NCBI GenBank assembly: GCA_022495995.1
Contig: JAFEMH010007484.1
Coordinates: 1-64,000, forward strand
Reading direction: 5' to 3'
DNA: 64,000 nucleotides
Source of the DNA: Adenophora triphylla var. japonica
Taxonomy: Eukaryota; Streptophyta; Magnoliopsida; Asterales; Campanulaceae
This document shows positions 57,639-64,000 of this stretch, in pieces. A program made the position numbers and the translations under genes. The stretch's first letter is position 1, and each line of letters starts with the position of its first letter. A model generated the notes under the pieces. The model was not told the DNA's origin. It saw only the letters and a list, made by a program, of their open reading frames with translations, and ran no database searches.

Positions 57639-59785
57639 TGTAAGTACCCAAATCTGGCTCATGCCTTCCGGTTAATTTTCCCGGCAATTCCGATAATTTT
57701 TCCGGTAATTCCTCGGACTTTCCTACGATTCCGAATAATTTGAAATGTTCCAAGTCTTTTAAGGGCTGAAGGGAATGCTTGTTAATTAAGAAACACGTTT
57801 TCTTAATTCCAAAACCCTTCTAGAAGATTGTCACCTTGCATGTTTCTAGAATAATCTGGAAGTGGCTACTTATGTCGTGCGACATAATAGGCCATGAAAA
57901 GTTCTAGAAGGTTGCCACCTTGCATGTTTCTAGAAGGAAAGCAGTTATGGCTTGTTATGTCGTGTGACATAACAAGCCCATGCAGGCAGCCTATAAATAG
58001 AGGCCTTCACCTCTCATTTTACACACACCTTTTCCACCCCTCAGTCCCCCTCTATAGGGAATACGCCCAGAAGCCTCCTCTCTCCTCACATACCTCCTAA
58101 ACCATAATAATCCTCCCAAATCAATCCCACACACACACTTCCCACACACACACTTTTCACACACACCAAGAACCAAGGATTCCCACGGAGCCAAGGATTG
58201 AACTCAGTCCCCGGAGGTTGCTGTTTCGAAGGCCCCTATATCTAACTTGATATAGGGAGTCGTGGTCTTCAAGGGTAACGATTTTCTACCCTTTTCCCCT
58301 TTCTATCTTCATTATACATAAGATCTACATGCTACATGCGTTGATAATGTGATATTCTGATTAAAGTTACATGCTTTAGCTTCATATTTCATAGATCCAC
58401 ATCTGATTTCATCACATTTCATGTAAAGGCTCCGGCTTGACATTGTTTTTGCATGAACACTCGAGATGAATGTGGATTCCTCATATCCACACCTTCTTGA
58501 AATGTTCATCACTGAAATACTAGCTCCCTGAGACCTATTGGTGAAGTAACTTGGCTATTTTAAGGCCTTGTTACCTCTGTAGATCTCAGCTGCTGAAGCT
58601 CTGCAAAGTGGCTAGTTATGTCACGCGACATAGGCAGCCTATGTCACGCGACATACTAAGCCAGTTTGCAAAAACTTCCTATTTTCAAGCTGTAATCTGA
58701 TGTTAACCCCCATTATGCTATAACCTGATGTCTATCTGCAATTTAGATAGTATCTATGTGTCATCTTTTCATTAAAATACCATTCTCATACATAAAGGTG
58801 CATCCTTTGCACCTAAATCCCATTTCCATGCATTAAGATCATTCTTTTTGCATTAAAATCTCTTTTCACTTTAAAGATGCATCTTTTGCACCCAAAAACT
58901 CATTTTCATACTTAAAAATGCATACTTTGCATTAAAAAATCATTCTTTGCCATTTTCATGCATCATTTGTACATTAAATGCTATTTTCCAACATAAAGAT
59001 ACATTCTTTACACAAAAATCATTTCTTTACCCAAAAAGCATCCCTTGCAACCAAAAGACATTCTTTACACCAAAAATGTCATCTTTTCACTAAAAGTATC
59101 ATTTTTTATCATGCATTCCCCCATGTCCCCATTAGTAACCTTGAAACGGACCGGTGTAAAGGTCTTATCTTTACATCGTTCCTTCCATTAAAGGTTCCAT
59201 AATTTCTTTAGAAAGGGACAACCTTGAACCCTATATCTCCGATTATCACTTAAGATGAGTATGAAGCATCTATACGAGCTCGACCGTCTTAAAGTGTAGG
59301 ATTGATGGGCTAAGGACATTCCTTCCTAAAGAACCTCATCTTCGACTATAAAGGGAGTCATTCTCTCGATCATGCAAGTCCCGAGTTTAAAAATGCAATG
59401 ATCACAAGTCTAAGATGAGGACGGGATCATAATCTCGAATACATAAAATCCAAGAAATCCCGAGCGACAACCAACAAATGGTTTGTACGTCCGGAAGACG
59501 ACTTGGGACATTCCCTCCTTATTTTCAAACACATGCACACAAGAAAGCACGCAAGCAAGCACGATTAATGGGATCTTGGGAGACTTGCTCCGGCAAGGCA
59601 CCTTGGGTGAACGACGATCCGTTCTTCCCAAGGGGTAACTTAACCTCCGAACCCATAAAACCTTTTTTTCAAAGTTTTGAGGTAATCAAAATGGCGTGGC
59701 GACTCCGTTTTTCAAATTAAACCGGATGTCTTCAAACTCGCGTGAATCCAACAAAATACACAGAAATTTGGGGCACACATTCACA
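57639..59785 (+). repeat. 3' LTR of element A
   Basis: Full-length partner of 44343-46490, followed by TSD AATAC (59786-59790). Palindromes are preserved at 57864-57893 and 57949-57978 (one T for C) and double at 58610-58662. Confidence 0.95.
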
Positions 59786-59790
59786 AATAC

Positions 59791-60409
59791 GTCCCTACGT
59801 TTGGGTTGAGCCGTCAGATGACGACAAATCAGGACTCTCCGGAGTCGAGGACGCAACAGACCCGCGGGCAGACCTCTGCATTCACATGCTCAGTTTTGAG
59901 GACGGCACTCCTTCCGATCAGGTCACCTATGACCAAGGCTCCAATACCATGGAGATTGTCAAGCTCAACGTCCAGTACAGGCGGCTATCCAACAATTGGA
60001 AGCAACTGGTCCACACAACGAAGAATCCCTCTGACCAAGTGGCTAACGACGACTTCGTCAACATTATTTATTCCAGATATCCCGATGATACCAAGGATCC
60101 GGTCCTTATCATCAGATTCTGCAATACCAAAGTCACCCTCGACGACTGCCTGCTCATGGTAAACGAGGCCCTGGCCAAGCGAGCTCAGAGCTCATCACTA
60201 CTTCCGAGTACCAGCCCCAGTGGCAACCGGCCCGTGCCGTCAGTCAAGCTTATACCCTCAAGCGCCGCCAAGGCCAAGGGCAACAGCAAAGGAGACAAAG
60301 CTCCTCACCCTGCTACGAGTCAGATCAACCTCGGGAACCCTTCCGGCAGCCACCCCGAAAACATCAATGAAAGTCTTCCCCGCAAGGCAGAGTCAGCTTC
60401 CGACATAGG
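59791..60409 (+). CDS. Element B polyprotein continuation, fragment 1
   Basis: An open segment continuing element B after nested element A (RPYVWVEPSDDDKSGLSG..., LCIHMLSFEDGTPSDQVTYD, DDCLLMVNEALAKRAQSSS, then a Ser/Pro/Lys-rich linker). I do not recognise a domain; it lies between protease and a second protease-like region. It is cut by the copia solo LTR at 60410, and joins in frame with the sequence after 61808. Confidence 0.55.
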
Positions 60410-61803
60410 TGTTGGGTATGCATGTTTTAACCCTCCTATTTTGTATTAGATTTGATTGATACCATAACCTCCTGTCTATTTTAAGGACTTTAGGACCCTA
60501 TGTAATGAAGCTTAGACTTCAATTTTTTAGCTAAGTCCATTTTATAGATTAGGTTAATTTTAGGCTTGAAGACTGGCACAAGACTCATTGGAATTGAGAG
60601 TTGCAGTTCAGAAGTTTCAAACCACCCATTCAACCGCCCTGGCAAAACCGCCCTTAGCATTTGCTTGGTGAAATCCTTTGTTTGAAACTACCCTTGAACT
60701 ACTCCAGTACAACCGCCCTATGATGAACCGCACCTTGCAGCTCATCATCAACCGCACTTTGCAACCTCACTGGAGTTACCAACCGCACTTGTCAAACCGC
60801 TTGTACTTCGTAACCGCTCCAATGATTGAACCTTGAAGTGAACCGCTCTTTGACATTGTAATCCACATCAAAGAATATCAATGTTAACCACCTTATCTTG
60901 TCACGTGATTCAATGTCGAGAAGATCCGCAAGGATCTTGAAAAGGTGACAGTGTCCAAACCTCATTGCTTGCGAAATTTGAAGCATTATCGGCTTTATCT
61001 CGCAACCACTTGTACCAAAGGACAAAAGTGGTTCTTTGTGGACCAATAAGAAAGCATCAAGTACCGTCCTTCAACAAAGTGTCCAACGGCTACATTTTGG
61101 ATGCTTGGGTATAAATACCCCCAATCTTCTCCATTTGAAGATTGCTTGAAAATTGAGAAGTGCTGTGTTCATAGAAGTTGAAGCTTTGCCCAGAAATTCT
61201 AAGTCCTTTGAATCTTCATCTTCATACTTCAAGAAATATTCCCAAGCCCAGAAATCAAGCCTTAACACATTCAAGAATCATTGAGCTCTACATCTCACAG
61301 ATTTAAAGAGCCTTGATCTTGTTGTCACACACACACCTCATTTGTTCTAATCACATAGATTAAACACTTGAGATACACTGGTAGTGGACGTAGATCGTTT
61401 ATTGATTGAACCACTCCAAATAGCGTGTTCTTACTTTCTGCATTTATATTTCTTGTGCTTACTAATTATTTATCTTTGTCTCTGTTTGATCTTTATTTAG
61501 ATATCCATTATTGTGAAATAGTGTTTGGAGTTAACAGTGTCAAAACCTCACTTGTTTGTAAACCGCACGTACCAACTACTTTATTAAAACCGCTTTACAA
61601 ACCTCCTCTATCAAAACCGCTTTGTAACTCTAAATATTCCGCTGTGCATTTTACATCTTCACTTGCAGTTTCTTATTCACTGCAAGAGGATTTTGTAAGC
61701 AAGAGGTTTAGTTTTTAAAAGAGGGCGAAATATTTTAAACAGCTATTCACCCCCCCCCCCTCTAGCTGTATTTTCACCCTTGTTGCCACCTTTGGGACCA
61801 ACA
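60410..61803 (+). mobile_element. Copia-type solo LTR (1394 bp) with TSD ATAGG
   Basis: Begins TGTTGGGTATG and ends GGGACCAACA, flanked by ATAGG (60405-60409 and 61804-61808). TATAAATA is at 61110-61117. Near the end is the TATTCACCCCCCCC...TCTAG tract common in SIRE-like copia LTRs. No internal domain is present, so it results from LTR-LTR recombination. Confidence 0.85.
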
Positions 61804-61808
61804 ATAGG

Positions 61809-63600
61809 AAATGACCACCTTAGCATCAACATGCTCCAGTTCGATTCTGCTCCCAGCCGTCACGGCCCCGGATTCAGACATCCCGCGTCGGCTTGCCTAG
61901 CTCGATAGACTTGGCGATCAAGCGAGATCACGAGACCGTCAACATCGCAGAATTCAATACCCCCGTAGAGGTCAATCAACGAGATATGGGCAAATTTCTT
62001 GGTAATCAAGATCCAAGGAAGGCCGCATGGAATGTCCTGGGTCCGACTTCCTTTGTCAACGTAATCCAAGTGTTTCCGCCATTCGGCGATTTGAATGTAA
62101 TCACGGCTTCGGACACTAGTCGATGATGCGCACCTACGGAGACTCGCTAGCTCTCGCAAGGAAAGCCCTCATGGAACTAGCCGCTCAAGAAAGTCGTCTT
62201 TGGGACGAAGACCAAGCTCGAAAGACCGACAGGACCGAGCCCTTAAAGTGTCACAGCAGCCTTCGATGTAAAAGCTAGAGGCCACTCTAGACCGCCCGAC
62301 CTCAAAGGTTTTGCTCACGGCAACTTCCCCGGACTACCGCTCTGCTCTCATCCAACCCCTCTGCCAGCGAGGGTGGTTAACGGTCCCGATGACCTAGGAG
62401 ATGGAACGACACAAGATAATGAATCCCAGCCGCTTACCTCCCCGGGAAAGCAAGTTCTTTGTGAAAGCGACGACGAAGGCGATGAAACCATTCTCTTCCA
62501 AGTCGGTCATGAAGTCAACAAAACCGGACTCCCAAGTGGTCCTCGGGAGGATGGGAACGGATCATTTCCGCACTCAAATTGAAAGGCCAACTCGTGGAGA
62601 AAGGTCTATTTAAAAACAAGAGGAGGATGGAGATTCGTCTCGAGCAACTACTCGTGTGGAAATTCCATTGCACCGAGGCATTCGTTTACGTAAACGATCA
62701 ATCGGGACAAAGAACTCACCACATGGGCAGATGTTCGGGAAGCCGTGTACTCACCTTCCGACATACCCGCCACTCGATAAAACAAAGGAGAAAACTCTCC
62801 CCGATGGAGGTTTACCTAGACCGCCGCACGCAGCTCAAAGAAGCACCGGCTATTCTCACATGGGAAGAAACGCAGCGCTAACTCTCGACGCAGCTCCGCT
62901 GCAAGAAAGTTGATCCGGGCCAAGAGTGGAGGAAAATTAGCAAACCATGAGTATCGCTGCACCCAACTCTAGAATGCCCCGAGTATGCTCAAGAAGAAGG
63001 AAAGGAACGCGATATACCGTGAAGAGATCAAGGAGACCGTTCGCTTGAGCCGAGAACTCTCCAACCTCCTCGGAGGGTCGCAATGCACAAGCCTCGGTTC
63101 GGGCGACCACCTGCCAGGTACACCGACATTGGAACAATCAAGGCGTCAAACCATAGGCTACTCTCCCGCAGAGGCACCTAAGCGCATCCCGGGACGTAAT
63201 CCGCAAGCCGCCGAAGCTTCGTGGAATACATCCACAATCAATGAGTTGAGGGAAGACATATGGCCCTATGCTACGAGGAACCCTCCTCTAACTATGGCTC
63301 AACTCGTAGCGGCCTGTTCGTAAGGGACCAAACCTGATGTCGCCGTTCTAACCCGATCGGGTCAAATCCATGCATTACCACCTAAGGCCACCAAAAAGCC
63401 GGCGGAGCCGAACCTGCAACCCGCCTACCCGAAGACGCAAGTTCCCCGAAAGAGGACCCGATCCTCACTCTCAAGCGCACTCAAGCGAACATTTCCCTTT
63501 CGTCTCTCGCCCACCTCTTCATATCCTCACAAGCTCAAGCTAGAGGAAAGCTCGGCCCGTACCATGGTCCCCGTGGACGCAACCCCGCATGAAGTCATTC
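61809..63600 (+). pseudogene. Element B interior, fragment 2 (broken, unassigned)
   Basis: Continues element B in frame at first (NDHLSINMLQFDSAPS). Then come short open segments in changing frames (61893-62126, 62373-62613, 62579-62913, 62985-63323). The segment VEVNQRDMGKFLGNQDPRKAAWNV is retroelement-like, but I cannot assign a domain. No RT motif seen. Confidence 0.4.
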
Positions 63601-64000
63601 GATGATCGGCAACATCCACTATGGCAACATTATCACCTTCACGTATTTGGACCTTCCAAAATTTGGGGCCGATCACAATGAGCCGCTCTACATCACACCC
63701 GGGCTGACGAGCGTCGCCTTCCCGCGTGTTGGTAGACGGAGGTTCCGAAATGAATGTCTTGCCCGCCAAGATGATGGACCCGCTTGACATCAAGCCCACA
63801 GATCTAAAGCCTTCACCCACACCGTCAAGGCCTATGACTCTACTTCCCGTACAGCTTCTCGGAGTTGCTACTCTTAACATCTCGGTTCGGCAAGCGGATG
63901 ATCCCCACCGAATTCCAAGTATTGGACATTCCAATCACTTTCACAGCCTATCCTGGGCGTCCCCGGCTGCATCAAATCAATGGCGTGGCATCCACCCTTC
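63600..64000 (+). pseudogene. Second retropepsin-like region in element B
   Basis: HNEPLYIT, then LVDGGSEMNVLPAKMM (Asp near 63735), KAYDS and VLDIPITF-like pieces repeat the layout of the protease at 43480-43780, but with clear divergence and frame changes. It is either a duplicated protease or part of another, unrecognised nested element. Cut by the window end. Confidence 0.55.

Larger units (their letters stand above)
44343..59785 (+). mobile_element. Element A: complete non-autonomous LTR retrotransposon (15.4 kb) with gag-derived ORF and antisense PMD gene
   Basis: LTRs 44343-46490 and 57639-59785 (2148 and 2147 bp) start TGTAAGTACCC and end TTCACA, with TSD AATAC. The interior has an Ogre-type PBS, a repeat-rich leader, a gag-derived ORF, a long non-coding stretch, an antisense PMD gene, a 48-bp tandem array and a purine tract (GAGGGGCTTC). 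I find no protease, RT, RNase H or integrase in any frame, so it depends on a partner for mobility. The LTRs differ at roughly 30-35 positions by eye. Confidence 0.9.
37767..64000 (+). mobile_element. Element B: Ogre/Tat-like Ty3/gypsy retrotransposon, 3' end outside window
   Basis: LTR, PBS, long leader, gag and protease run from 37767 to 44342. The element resumes at 59791 after nested element A, is interrupted again by a copia solo LTR (60410-61803) and continues to 64000. Reading across both insertions is continuous (HPDAI|RPYVW at the first, SASDIG|NDHLS at the second), proving that they are secondary. RT and integrase are not reached. Confidence 0.75.

Overview
The window is nuclear DNA of a flowering plant, probably a eudicot. 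It has GT-AG introns, plant TATA boxes (TATAAATA), a germin-like gene, FAR1-type transposase, Ty3/gypsy Tat/Ogre-like retrotransposons, a copia solo LTR and an endogenous plant pararetrovirus. I see no rRNA, tRNA or CRISPR. Only one ordinary host gene is evident (germin-like protein, 11335-13314); nearly everything else is mobile DNA.

1-10.4 kb: a large Mutator-like (MULE/FAR1) element whose left end lies outside the window. It holds the end of a Ulp1/C48 protease-like gene (+, to 1776) and a convergent, frameshifted FAR1-type transposase (-, 10105-2767). Three small TATA-driven genes with an XS-type zinc finger (4426-4854, 6745-7128, 8219-8518) sit inside two transposase introns on the opposite strand. 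All non-coding parts are filled with a TGGCAC motif, mostly every 22 bp. 10.4-13.6 kb: palindrome, microsatellite and the germin-like gene. 13.6-18.4 kb: decayed caulimovirid fragment on the minus strand.

18389-31047: Tat-type Ty3/gypsy element ('E') with two 755-bp LTRs, TSD CATAA, frameshifted gag-pol and a multi-exon antisense gene. 31.2-32.0 kb: hAT-like non-autonomous element. 32.0-37.77 kb: right part of element 'D', with an antisense plant-mobile-domain (PMD) pseudogene, 51-bp and 42-bp tandem arrays and the start of its 3' LTR.

From 37767 to the window end: element 'B' (LTR 37767-39797, Ogre-like PBS, gag-protease), inserted in the LTR of D. B is split by element 'A' (44343-59785, TSD AATAC) and by a copia solo LTR (60410-61803, TSD ATAGG). 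A is a 15.4-kb non-autonomous element: 2.15-kb LTRs, a gag-derived ORF without capsid core, no pol, and an intact four-exon antisense PMD gene (596 aa).

The main new points are two. (i) A MULE combines transposase, Ulp1-like protease and intron-nested XS zinc-finger genes with phased short-motif arrays, resembling the logic of the VANDAL/VANC anti-silencing system. (ii) In elements A, D and E, a family-specific palindrome or inverted repeat occurs both in the LTR promoter region and upstream of the antisense gene, suggesting that the two promoters share one regulator.
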